From contig CADCOZ010000281.1 in the NCBI GenBank assembly GCA_902803125.1, forward strand, positions 1 through 9,179: a DNA stretch of 9,179 nt, given 5' to 3'. The notes beneath the pieces were generated by a model. That model was not told where the DNA came from. It ran no database searches and was given only the letters and a program-made list of their open reading frames with translations. Position numbers and translations under genes: made by a program. Of the stretch, positions 1 through 5,892 are shown piece after piece; positions within the stretch are counted from its first letter, which is position 1; the number at the start of each line of letters is the position of its first letter. The stretch is from an uncultured Ruminococcus sp. GTDB taxonomy: Bacteria > Bacillota > Clostridia > Oscillospirales > Acutalibacteraceae.

Positions 1-1
1 A

Positions 2-1813
2 CAGCGGCCCATCTTTGACTTCACCGATGAAGCAGAGGACGACAAGGACAAAGAACCGAAATCCGCCGAGGATAAACCACAGCGTCCCATCTTTGACTTC
101 ACTGATGAAGCAGAGGACGACAAGGACAAGGAGAAAGAATCGGCCTCCGCTGAGGATAAGCCTGCCGAAAAAGCCGAAGACAAGCCACAGCGGCCCATCT
201 TTGACTTCACCGATGAAAACGGCGAGAAGCATGAACGTCCTGTCTTTGACTTTACCGATGAAGCCGAAGACGAAGAGAAAAAGCCCGAAACAGAAAAAGC
301 GGCTTCCGAAACAGAAGAAAAGGTTTCGGAAGATACGATTCAAATTAAAGACAAAGCAGAAACAGAAGCCAAAGCCACTCAGCAAAACCAGATGGCTACC
401 GTGCAGACTCCCTGGATGCAGCAAATGCAGCAGATGCAGACAAACGGCGAAATGCCGCAAATGCCTTGGGGTTATAATCCTTGGATGCAGCAGATGCCGC
501 CGCAAAACGGCGAGATGCCGCAGATGCCTTGGGGCTATAATCCTTGGATGCAGCAGATGCCGCCGCAAAACGGCGAGATGCCGCAAAACGGTGAAATGCC
601 GCAGATGCCTTGGGGCTATAACCCTTGGATGCAGCAGATGCCGCCGCAAAACGGTGATGCCGCACAGATGCCTTGGGGCTATAATCCTTGGATGCAGCAG
701 ATGCCCGGACAGCCGATGCCGACCCCCAATACAGTGCCGCCTCAGCCTGCTCCGACCCAGCCCACAGCCCCGGCTCAGCCCACCGTATCGGCCCAGCCGG
801 AGGAAAAAACGACTCCCGCTCCGCAGGCTCCAAAAGCCGAGCCGCCCAAAGCAGAAACACCTTCGACTCCTGCACCGGAAGTATCGGCTCCCAAAAAGGA
901 AGAACCCGTTCCTGCACCGGCCGCTCCCGTCAAAGAAGAACCGGCCGCCGCTCCCGAAGAAAAGCCGAAACCGGCTGCTGAAGAGCCGAATAATCTTAAG
1001 GTCTTTACCGCCGCAGAAGCCGCTGCTGTCCGCAGTACCCGCCTGAGTATTCCCGAAGGCTATCAGGTGCTTGAAGATGCCGCTTTCTCCGGCAATAAGA
1101 CCCTTGAATCCATTGAACTGCCCTCGACCATGCTGAAAATTGGCGAGAGTGCCTTTGAAAACTGCTCCCGCCTGATGACCGTCACCCTGCCCGAAGGCTT
1201 GCAGGATATCGGCCGCAGTGCTTTTGCCGGCTGTACCAGTCTGCAAAAGATTACGATTCCCTCTACCATTAAACGCATTCGCCAGAGTACCTTCAGCGGC
1301 TGTGAGAAGCTGAGGGACTTCCAGATTCCGTCCACCATCACCAGTTTTGGCAAACACGCCTTCCTGAACTGCGAATCACTGACCGAAGTGGTTGTGCCGA
1401 ACGGCGTGGAAGAGTTGCCCGAAAATGTTTTCAGCGGCTGTCGTTCACTGGTCAAAGCGGTTCTGCCGGATTCCGTCAAGGATATCCGCAAGAGTGTGTT
1501 CAGCTGGTGTGAGGCTCTCACTACCGTGAACATTCCGGAAGCCGTTACCGAAATCGGTGACGGAGCCTTTACCGGCTGTGGTTCTCTGCGAACCGTCAAC
1601 ATTCCGAAAAATCTCCAAAGCATCGGCTACGGTTCCTTCAGCAAATGCGGTACGTTAAGAACATTGATTCTTCCCGATACGGTTACCAGCATTGGTGAAA
1701 ACGCCTTCAACGGTTCCAACCGTACACTGGTTGTTTACTGTTCCCACGGCAATAACTTCATCAAGCGTTACTGCCGTATGAACCGTGTAAAGTGCAAGGA
1801 TATTGAAGAATAA
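2..1813 (+). CDS. Modular repeat protein with BspA-type leucine-rich repeats (5' end missing)
   Basis: The frame is open from the first bases of the window, so the start lies upstream; 603 residues are visible. In order: an acidic, Lys-rich part (residues ~1-130) with four copies of RPI/VFDFTDE; a Met/Gln/Pro/Trp part (~135-235) with four MPWGYNPWMQQM units; a Pro/Ala/Glu linker (~236-340); and about ten LRR_5 repeats (~347-590) with the consensus AFxxCxxLxxVxLPxxVxxIG. The short tail resembles the usual end of BspA-type LRR proteins. LRR_5 domains generally mediate protein binding and many are on secreted surface proteins. Here the signal peptide, if any, is off the window, and no LPxTG or other anchor is seen at the C-terminus, so location is unknown. 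A strong terminator follows directly. The LRR call is firm; the biological role is not known. Confidence 0.9.
   Translation, partial: QRPIFDFTDEAEDDKDKEPKSAEDKPQRPIFDFTDEAEDDKDKEKESASAEDKPAEKAEDKPQRPIFDFTDENGEKHERPVFDFTDEAEDEEKKPETEKAASETEEKVSEDTIQIKDKAETEAKATQQNQMATVQTPWMQQMQQMQTNGEMPQMPWGYNPWMQQMPPQNGEMPQMPWGYNPWMQQMPPQNGEMPQNGEMPQMPWGYNPWMQQMPPQNGDAAQMPWGYNPWMQQMPGQPMPTPNTVPPQPAPTQPTAPAQPTVSAQPEEKTTPAPQAPKAEPPKAETPSTPAPEVSAPKKEEPVPAPAAPVKEEPAAAPEEKPKPAAEEPNNLKVFTAAEAAAVRSTRLSIPEGYQVLEDAAFSGNKTLESIELPSTMLKIGESAFENCSRLMTVTLPEGLQDIGRSAFAGCTSLQKITIPSTIKRIRQSTFSGCEKLRDFQIPSTITSFGKHAFLNCESLTEVVVPNGVEELPENVFSGCRSLVKAVLPDSVKDIRKSVFSWCEALTTVNIPEAVTEIGDGAFTGCGSLRTVNIPKNLQSIGYGSFSKCGTLRTLILPDTVTSIGENAFNGSNRTLVVYCSHGNNFIKRYCRMNRVKCKDIEE
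5..262 (+). repeat. Four in-frame copies of the RPIFDFTDE motif
   Basis: The copies encode RPIFDFTDE at 5-31, 83-109 and 191-217, and RPVFDFTDE at 236-262. They are separated by acidic/Lys linkers of unequal length (start-to-start 26, 36 and 15 codons). The motif is nearly invariant while the linkers drift, and synonymous codons differ between copies (for example cgg/cgt, acc/act, ttc/ttt), which points to selection on the peptide. More copies may lie upstream of the window. Confidence 0.9.
461..703 (+). repeat. 63-nt tandem repeat encoding MPWGYNPWMQQM units
   Basis: Units begin at 461, 524, 605 and 668. The basic period is 63 nt (21 residues: MPWGYNPWMQQM followed by a PPQNGEMPQ-type spacer). 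An extra 18 nt encoding NGEMPQ is inserted at about 587-604 between the second and third full units, and the last unit is truncated after QQM. A degenerate start of the array (PWMQQMQQM) lies just upstream at about 410. The array is in frame and probably varies in copy number by slippage or recombination. Confidence 0.9.
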
Positions 1814-1829
1814 TACCACCGAAACATCA

Positions 1830-1856
1830 AGCGGCAGGATTTTCCTGCCGCTTTTT
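1830..1856 (+). terminator. Rho-independent terminator after the LRR protein gene
   Basis: A perfect 10-bp stem (1830-1839 AGCGGCAGGA with 1843-1852 TCCTGCCGCT), a 3-nt TTT loop and a T run at 1852-1856, starting 17 nt after the stop codon. It is a textbook intrinsic terminator for the + strand gene. Confidence 0.92.
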
Positions 1857-1875
1857 GCTGTTGGACGCTGTACAG

Positions 1876-1976
1876 AATCGTGAATAGTGCTTAGTGCTTG
1901 CGGAACCCAAAAGTTAGCGAATTTCGGGAAGGAGTTGGGGGAACCCCTTTTTTCGCCCAAAAAGGGGTTCCCCCAA
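1876..1976 (+). repeat. Intergenic repeat element, copy 1 (heptamer tract plus long hairpin)
   Basis: Three parts are visible. First, a degenerate 7-nt tandem tract at 1876-1903 (AATCGTG, AATAGTG, CTTAGTG, CTTGCGG). Second, the box AAGTTAGCGAATTTCG at 1911-1926. Third, a perfect 18-bp inverted repeat pairing 1935-1952 with 1959-1976 around a 6-nt loop. It lies between the convergent genes ending at 1813 and 1992. The same parts in the same order occur on the opposite strand at 5948-6049. No ORF or transposase is associated, and no T run follows the hairpin on either strand, so it is not a classical terminator. It could be a REP- or MITE-like element. Confidence 0.75.
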
Positions 1977-1991
1977 GTACCTGTCCCATAC

Positions 1992-2825
1992 TCACACATC
2001 TCCGCAGGCCAGACAGGTGTGTGCTTTTTTCTTGTCGAGCGGCATATTACCGGGGAAAAACTCGTTCGTGGGGAACTCAATACTGCTGAACAGTTCACAG
2101 GGGTCTTCCGAGCTGGACACGCATTCCTTGTGCGGAATACAGAAATCATAAGCGGGAATCAGCATTTGGACGTTCCGTTCCAGCTGTACAATGCTGAACA
2201 GACCGATAGAAACCAGCACCTGCTTATCTGCTTCGGGACCGACAAATTCACCGCCGTAACGCCGCATAATGGCCTCCGGAATACGGAACGGCGGCATTCC
2301 TGCACGGCTGCACCGGTCGGTCAGCTTGGCACAAAGCGGTATCGGTTCTGCCACCTGCACCACTGCTTTCGGACAATTGCGGGTTGGCTGGTTCTGCTGA
2401 TCGGGCAGTTCCGAACCGCAGTCGGACGAGAAGATCTTCACACTGCCGTCACTGCCGAACAGCACCGCCCGTTTGGAAAAGACTGCCAATCCCTTCACCG
2501 GCATCGGCAGGGCATTGGGAGCCATAAAGACATCCAGACATACGTCAAAATAGAACGTCATATCAACGGCATAGAAACCCTTATTAAAAGGAATGGGCTG
2601 TAAGCCGACCGACACACTGCACACTTCCACATCATTCAAACGAACATGAGCCGCTTTGTCTATCATACATTGTCCCGGCTTTGTCAACAGCACCGGCAGA
2701 TCCTCCAGGCAGTCCTTATCAGAACAGGAATCATAGATTCTGGATGCATTGATACAAACTGCTTCTTTGATTTTGTCGCTCGGATAACAGTCCTCACAGC
2801 CGTTACAAAGAACATTTTCTGACAT
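1992..2825 (-). CDS. Uncharacterised cysteine-rich Clostridia protein, 277 aa
   Basis: The start at 2825 is chosen because AAAGGAGG (2833-2840) sits 7 nt upstream; the frame extends upstream to 2888 but without a ribosome site. The protein holds 18 cysteines. N-terminal ones form CNGCEDC (7-13), followed by C24 and the segment YDSCSDKDCLEDL (31-43); a CLAC pair (271-274) closes the protein. No signal peptide or membrane segment is seen, so a cytosolic or spore-associated location with metal-bound or free thiols is more likely than disulfides. From memory, the YDSCxDKDCLEDL signature belongs to a family widespread in Clostridia without assigned function; a link to spore-coat biology is only a guess. 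It forms a single-gene unit, convergent with the LRR gene. Confidence 0.9.
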   Translation of the reverse strand: MSENVLCNGCEDCYPSDKIKEAVCINASRIYDSCSDKDCLEDLPVLLTKPGQCMIDKAAHVRLNDVEVCSVSVGLQPIPFNKGFYAVDMTFYFDVCLDVFMAPNALPMPVKGLAVFSKRAVLFGSDGSVKIFSSDCGSELPDQQNQPTRNCPKAVVQVAEPIPLCAKLTDRCSRAGMPPFRIPEAIMRRYGGEFVGPEADKQVLVSIGLFSIVQLERNVQMLIPAYDFCIPHKECVSSSEDPCELFSSIEFPTNEFFPGNMPLDKKKAHTCLACGDV

Positions 2826-2832
2826 GATATTG

Positions 2833-2840
2833 CCTCCTTT
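2833..2840 (-). promoter_or_regulatory. Ribosome binding site that fixes the start of the Cys-rich protein
   Basis: AAAGGAGG on the minus strand, 7 nt before the ATG at 2825-2823. It decides against the longer frame beginning at 2888. Confidence 0.88.
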
Positions 2841-2895
2841 TGATGACGGAAAGACCAAACCTATTCCTTGTTCAGTCCTTCCTTCCATATATCCT

Positions 2896-2901
2896 ATTAT
2901 A
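2896..2901 (-). promoter_or_regulatory. Possible -10 box (TATAAT) for the Cys-rich protein gene
   Basis: A perfect TATAAT on the minus strand, about 70 nt upstream of the start at 2825. No good -35 hexamer is found 16-18 nt upstream of it, so this is a candidate only. Its place between the upstream terminator (2935-2974) and the gene fits a promoter. Confidence 0.4.
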
Positions 2902-2934
2902 TGACCCGCTCAGGCAAAACGTGCCTGTACCGCC

Positions 2935-2974
2935 AAAAAAGGCACATTCCCTTTTCATCGGGAATGTGCCTTTT
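2935..2974 (-). terminator. Terminator of the lipoprotein transcription unit
   Basis: A perfect 15-bp stem (2937-2951 with 2960-2974) around an 8-nt loop. On the minus strand it is followed by a T run (the A run at 2935-2940), as expected for a terminator of the gene ending at 3037. TTTT at 2971-2974 on the + strand could let it work in both directions. Confidence 0.9.
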
Positions 2975-3036
2975 CGGAATGTTGGGAGGAATCTTAAACA
3001 GGCTGTAAGATACGGAACAGACTCTGAAACAGTCTG

Positions 3037-3987
3037 TTATGCTTCCTCGCCGTCCTCGGCAAAAGCCTCTGCGTTCACAAAGGCCGTAATTGTCTTATCT
3101 TTAAGGGCATTCTTCTCAATATTGACCATGATGCAGGCATAGCCCGTATCGCTGGCCGAAGCCGGCTTCTGCGCCCAGATTTCTACGGTCGCTTCATTAT
3201 CCTTCACGACAACAGAACCCAAATCACAGTCATCACCCTTGGCATAGGCCGTAACAACAATCAGGGCATCGCTGGTTTCAAAATAGGTGCTGTCCATATC
3301 CTTGGTTTTTGTCACAAACGATATAGGCTCAATATAGCTGTTGTCTGTATGGTCAACAGCGAGGGAATAGGTTTTGCTGTTGTTCTCGATAAAGTCGCTC
3401 AATTCTGCCGCCGAAGTAATATAATAAGCCTTGGGCAGGGAAGCGGCTCCGCTAAAGCCCTCCGGTGAAAGATAGGTCATCTGATAGGACAGATCCAAAA
3501 ATTCCGAACCGTCATCGTCCACATCATTCTCACTGTTTTCCGGCGGTTCCTCTGAGTCATCCCCGGATACCAACACATCGGGATCAATCGTAATGTTGCC
3601 GTCCTCATCAATGGTAATGCCGGACTGATCACCGTCAATGGTAATAACCATGTCGCTGTCCTCTTCCCCACCGTTGGAGGCCACAGACGTTTCGGTATCA
3701 CTCTTTTCGGTTTGGCTGTTTTGTTCTGTCTGACTGTTTTTCGAACTGCTTTCTTGTGTCTGACTGCCCTCTTGAGAGGTCTTGTCCTTGGAAGTTTCAG
3801 AGGTATTCTTGCTGTCGTCTTTAGCGGTACTGTCATCTTTTTGGCTGTCCTCTGCGGCACTATCGGCAGAAACCGCCGAAGTATCGGAACCCGCCGAAGA
3901 ACTGTCATTCTTTTGATTTCCTCCACAGCCCGCCATACAGCAAGCCGTCAGTAAACACACCATCAATACCATTATCATTCGTTTCAT
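3037..3987 (-). CDS. Lipoprotein with long Ser/Asp/Glu linker and C-terminal globular domain
   Basis: 316 aa. The N-terminus is MKRM followed by a short hydrophobic stretch and two possible lipoboxes, LTAC (C16) and MAGC (C21), so the protein is predicted to be lipid-anchored on the outer face of the membrane. Residues ~24-165 are a low-complexity Ser/Thr/Asp/Glu/Lys/Gln linker that includes three ITID repeats (115-135). Residues ~166-305 look globular and beta-rich (AYYITSAAELSDFI, YFETSDALIVVTAYAKG, TGYACIMVNIEK). This layout faintly recalls PrcB_C-like domains of clostridial lipoproteins, which is not proven here. AAAAGGAG at 3998-4005 lies 10 nt upstream of the ATG. The gene follows 4067-4735 by 79 nt with no terminator between, so the two are probably co-transcribed. 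Substrate or partner unknown. Confidence 0.88.
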   Translation of the reverse strand: MKRMIMVLMVCLLTACCMAGCGGNQKNDSSSAGSDTSAVSADSAAEDSQKDDSTAKDDSKNTSETSKDKTSQEGSQTQESSSKNSQTEQNSQTEKSDTETSVASNGGEEDSDMVITIDGDQSGITIDEDGNITIDPDVLVSGDDSEEPPENSENDVDDDGSEFLDLSYQMTYLSPEGFSGAASLPKAYYITSAAELSDFIENNSKTYSLAVDHTDNSYIEPISFVTKTKDMDSTYFETSDALIVVTAYAKGDDCDLGSVVVKDNEATVEIWAQKPASASDTGYACIMVNIEKNALKDKTITAFVNAEAFAEDGEEA

Positions 3988-4066
3988 TCTCTTAACACTC
4001 CTTTTAATAGTCTTTTTATCCCAAAGCGGAAACCTTGCACGTTAAGTCGAAAAGGATTTCGGCCGC

Positions 4067-4735
4067 TCAGCGTGACAAAGCAACAAAGGACGGTTCTTTG
4101 GTATGACGCAGGAAACGGCACTTGGCCATATCCTTACTGCCGCATCGTTTACAAATCGTCATAGGCGTTCTGGCATCTGACACCGCCACATTGGAATGCA
4201 AAGCTCTGGCCATCGCTTCTGCACGAGCCGCCGTCAGCGGCTTATAACGCAGAGCCAGCATATCATTGATGTTTTCGGTCAGGGTATCATTTGCCAAACC
4301 GTCCACAATCGCCTGACTAATGACACGGGGCGTAATGTAGCGGTCAATATCCGCTTGGTTGATTTCCTTTGCACCGCAGTTCTGGCAGCGGGTGCCGCTG
4401 ATGACATCTGACGGAACACCAAAGTTCTTCCGCATAAATTCCACCGTAACGGTGCGGTTCGCATTGTGAAACCGTGCCAATTGCAGTATCATCGCTACCA
4501 TGCCGCCAAACAGCTGTGTCCCCCAAAAATGCTCTTCTTCGGTGACAAAATCCGACAGCGGAAAAGAAAAATTCTCAAAGAAGCCGCCCTTTCTGAAGGC
4601 CGCATCTAATTTTTTGGTGGTTCGGGTCGTTTCCCATTCGGCCAAACAAGTATCAATGTAATTTTCATAGGCTGTTTCTCCGGTCATATGAAGAATCTGC
4701 TTCAGCCCTTTCAAGGAAGATTCGTAAAAATTCAT
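4067..4735 (-). CDS. Uncharacterised protein with split CxxC zinc-knuckle pairs, 222 aa
   Basis: The ATG at 4735 is preceded by AAAAGGAG (4747-4754) at 11 nt. An in-frame GTG at 4804 would add 23 residues but has no ribosome site. Residues 1-110 look helical (SSLKGLKQILHMTGETAYENY, then WGTQLFGGMVAMILQLARF at ~71-89). Two CxxCG pairs, TRCQNCG (C117/C120) and TICKRCG (C195/C198), bracket a ~75-residue mostly helical insert. Four cysteines in this layout would suit one zinc ribbon split by an insertion. C206 and H211 are further possible ligands. No signal peptide is present. I do not recognise the family; a nucleic-acid- or protein-binding role is only inference from the knuckles. It is the first gene of the minus-strand unit and is divergent from the zinc-ribbon gene at 5069. 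Confidence 0.87.
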   Translation of the reverse strand: MNFYESSLKGLKQILHMTGETAYENYIDTCLAEWETTRTTKKLDAAFRKGGFFENFSFPLSDFVTEEEHFWGTQLFGGMVAMILQLARFHNANRTVTVEFMRKNFGVPSDVISGTRCQNCGAKEINQADIDRYITPRVISQAIVDGLANDTLTENINDMLALRYKPLTAARAEAMARALHSNVAVSDARTPMTICKRCGSKDMAKCRFLRHTKEPSFVALSR

Positions 4736-4746
4736 GGTTCTTTTTG

Positions 4747-4754
4747 CTCCTTTT
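4747..4754 (-). promoter_or_regulatory. Ribosome binding site that fixes the start at 4735
   Basis: AAAAGGAG on the minus strand, 11 nt before the ATG at 4735-4733. The alternative GTG at 4804-4802 has no comparable site. Confidence 0.75.
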
Positions 4755-4878
4755 GTTTCAGTAAAATGAAAGTCATACGGCCCCTTCTTTACAAAATCCA
4801 ACACAAAAAACGCCTTTTCCGTGCTACAGTAAAAGGGTACCGCATTTGGTTTTCCATCAAAAATACGGAACCATAACC

Positions 4879-4907
4879 ATTATATACGAAAAGAAATAAA
4901 TACACAA
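4879..4907 (-). promoter_or_regulatory. Sigma-A-type promoter for the 4067-4735 gene and following lipoprotein
   Basis: On the minus strand: TTGTGT (4902-4907), a 17-nt spacer and a perfect TATAAT (4879-4884). Transcription would begin near 4872, leaving a leader of about 137 nt. An AT-rich tract lies just upstream, including the palindrome TAAAAATTTTTA at 4918-4929, and may act as an UP element shared with the divergent promoter. Confidence 0.7.
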
Positions 4908-4948
4908 TGTTTTTTCGTAAAAATTTTTAAAATATTCTTCTTCTGAAA

Positions 4949-4977
4949 TTGACAAACCGTAACGGATAACATATACT
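4949..4977 (+). promoter_or_regulatory. Strong sigma-A promoter for the zinc-ribbon protein gene
   Basis: Consensus TTGACA (4949-4954), a 17-nt spacer and TATACT (4972-4977). Transcription is expected from about 4984, giving an ~85-nt leader. This is the closest match to consensus in the window and suggests substantial expression. Confidence 0.85.
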
Positions 4978-4993
4978 TGATATAGGTATTTTT

Positions 4994-5044
4994 GCGGTCA
5001 CGCCGACAGCCATAAGTCTGTTCTGTCAAAGGCTTCGGCACCGC
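4994..5044 (+). ncRNA. Structured 5' leader (14-bp imperfect hairpin)
   Basis: The 3' arm, 5031-5044, is continuous and pairs in three blocks: GGCT 5031-5034 with AGCC 5008-5011, TCGGC 5035-5039 with GCCGA 5002-5006, and ACCGC 5040-5044 with GCGGT 4994-4998. The 5' side carries bulges of 1 nt (5007) and 3 nt (4999-5001), and the loop is 19 nt (5012-5030). An alternative pairing GACAG (5005-5009) with CTGTC (5023-5027) is possible. The hairpin starts about 10 nt after the predicted transcription start and ends 5 nt before the ribosome site (5050-5059). It matches no riboswitch that I recognise. Confidence 0.5.
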
Positions 5045-5068
5045 ATTTTAAGGAAAGGACGGTCAATC

Positions 5069-5884
5069 ATGATTTGTAACAAATGTGGCACAGACGTTCC
5101 TGACTATTGTAAATTCTGTATCCGCTGCGGTAATCGGCTCCGTCCGGATGAACCCGTTCAGCCTTCTGCTCCGGCGGCTCCCGTACAGCCGGCCTCTGCA
5201 CAGCCGACTCCCCCCACACCGCCGCCTGCTTCTGCCAACAATCCCTTCGGTGCCAAACAAATCTCCGGCCGGCATTATTCACTGGAGGATATCGCCCGCC
5301 AACAGGAGGAAAGCAGTAACGCCATCGGTCTGGCTCCCGCTCCCACCAAAAAAAGCAAAAAACGCCGCCGTGAAGCGGAACCCGCTCTGCCTTCAAGAGA
5401 ACCCGACACCGCACAAAATCAACCGGCGGCCCCTACTAACGCCAACATGAATCCGCTGTTACAGCCGATAGAAGAAGTCGTGAAAGCACCCCGTCAGCAG
5501 GGAAAACCGATCAAACATTCCAAAACGATTCCGCAGGCTCCTGCGGCTTCTGCCAACCCACTGCTGAAGCCCTTTGCAGAACTGACCGGAAAACCCGCAC
5601 CGTCTGCACCGCCTACTTCAGCCGCTCCACAGCATCAAACAACACCGCCCGCTGTTTCACCCACGCAGTCCCCAACAGCTTCCACGGCTCAAAACCCAAC
5701 GACCCCGCCGGCACAAATTCCCCAAGAAACCGTCTGCCGCTATACGATTGCCACCCCGCCGGTTCCCTGCGGCCTGCAAATGCAGACAAACCTCCCACTT
5801 TTCAGCGGTGATATCCGTCCTCAAACAGAATCTCTGCGGCAGGAATACACCGCCCGCACCCAACCACCCGTTCCTCCCCAGTAA
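5069..5884 (+). CDS. Zinc-ribbon protein with long disordered Pro/Ala/Thr-rich tail
   Basis: 271 aa; AAGGAAAGGA (5050-5059) lies 9 nt before the ATG. The first 21 residues are a small zinc ribbon, MICNKCG...CIRCG, with ligands C3, C6, C17 and C20 (C14 is extra). The rest is Pro/Ala/Gln/Thr-rich and predicted disordered, with no membrane helix, unlike the many zinc-ribbon proteins in Firmicutes that carry one. Short conserved-looking islands interrupt the tail: NPFGAKQ (58), RHYSLEDIARQQEE (68-81), a basic patch KKSKKRRR (94-101), NPLLQPIEE (128) and NPLLKPFAEL (163). The last ~50 residues are less repetitive (VCRYTIATPPVPCGLQ). The three NP(F/L) islands look like repeated binding motifs. Function unknown; a scaffold or adaptor is an inference. 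It is a single-gene unit with its own strong promoter. Confidence 0.88.
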   Translation: MICNKCGTDVPDYCKFCIRCGNRLRPDEPVQPSAPAAPVQPASAQPTPPTPPPASANNPFGAKQISGRHYSLEDIARQQEESSNAIGLAPAPTKKSKKRRREAEPALPSREPDTAQNQPAAPTNANMNPLLQPIEEVVKAPRQQGKPIKHSKTIPQAPAASANPLLKPFAELTGKPAPSAPPTSAAPQHQTTPPAVSPTQSPTASTAQNPTTPPAQIPQETVCRYTIATPPVPCGLQMQTNLPLFSGDIRPQTESLRQEYTARTQPPVPPQ

Positions 5885-5892
5885 CCGGAATG

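Larger units (their letters stand above)
4736..5068. other. Divergent intergenic control region
   Basis: A 333-bp gene-free stretch between the divergent starts at 4735 and 5069. It holds the minus-strand promoter (4879-4907) with a ~137-nt leader, a very AT-rich core (~4890-4945), the plus-strand promoter (4949-4977) and a structured plus-strand leader (4994-5044). No small ORF with a convincing ribosome site was found. Confidence 0.75.

Noticed and set aside
461..703. CRISPR-like regular repeats
   Set aside because: The repeats are in-frame coding repeats with no unique spacers; the arrays at 6464-6562 and 1876-1903 fail for the same reason or are too short. No cas genes are present.
15..1046. 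343-codon open frame overlapping the LRR gene, very rich in Lys, Arg and Pro
   Set aside because: It is the out-of-frame reading of the GC-rich acidic and Pro/Gln repeats. There is no ribosome site, and the true frame continues through to a clear LRR domain and terminator.
1887..2603. 238-codon plus-strand frame opposite the Cys-rich gene
   Set aside because: The minus-strand frame has a perfect ribosome site, recognisable motifs and sensible composition; this one has none.
2826..2888. Upstream extension of the Cys-rich protein
   Set aside because: The extension would run through the ribosome site at 2833-2840; initiation at 2825 has ideal spacing.
4048..4061. Small hairpin CGAAA-agga-TTTCG between the two minus-strand genes
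   Set aside because: Five pairs and no T run; it does not argue against co-transcription.
4736..4804. GTG start adding 23 residues to the split-CxxC protein
   Set aside because: No ribosome site precedes the GTG, whereas the ATG at 4735 has AAAAGGAG at 11 nt. Left open only as a minor alternative.
4790..4830. Possible attenuator in the minus-strand leader (CCTTTT...AAAAGG followed by TTTTTT)
   Set aside because: The stem is only six weak pairs around a 12-nt loop, too poor to call a terminator.
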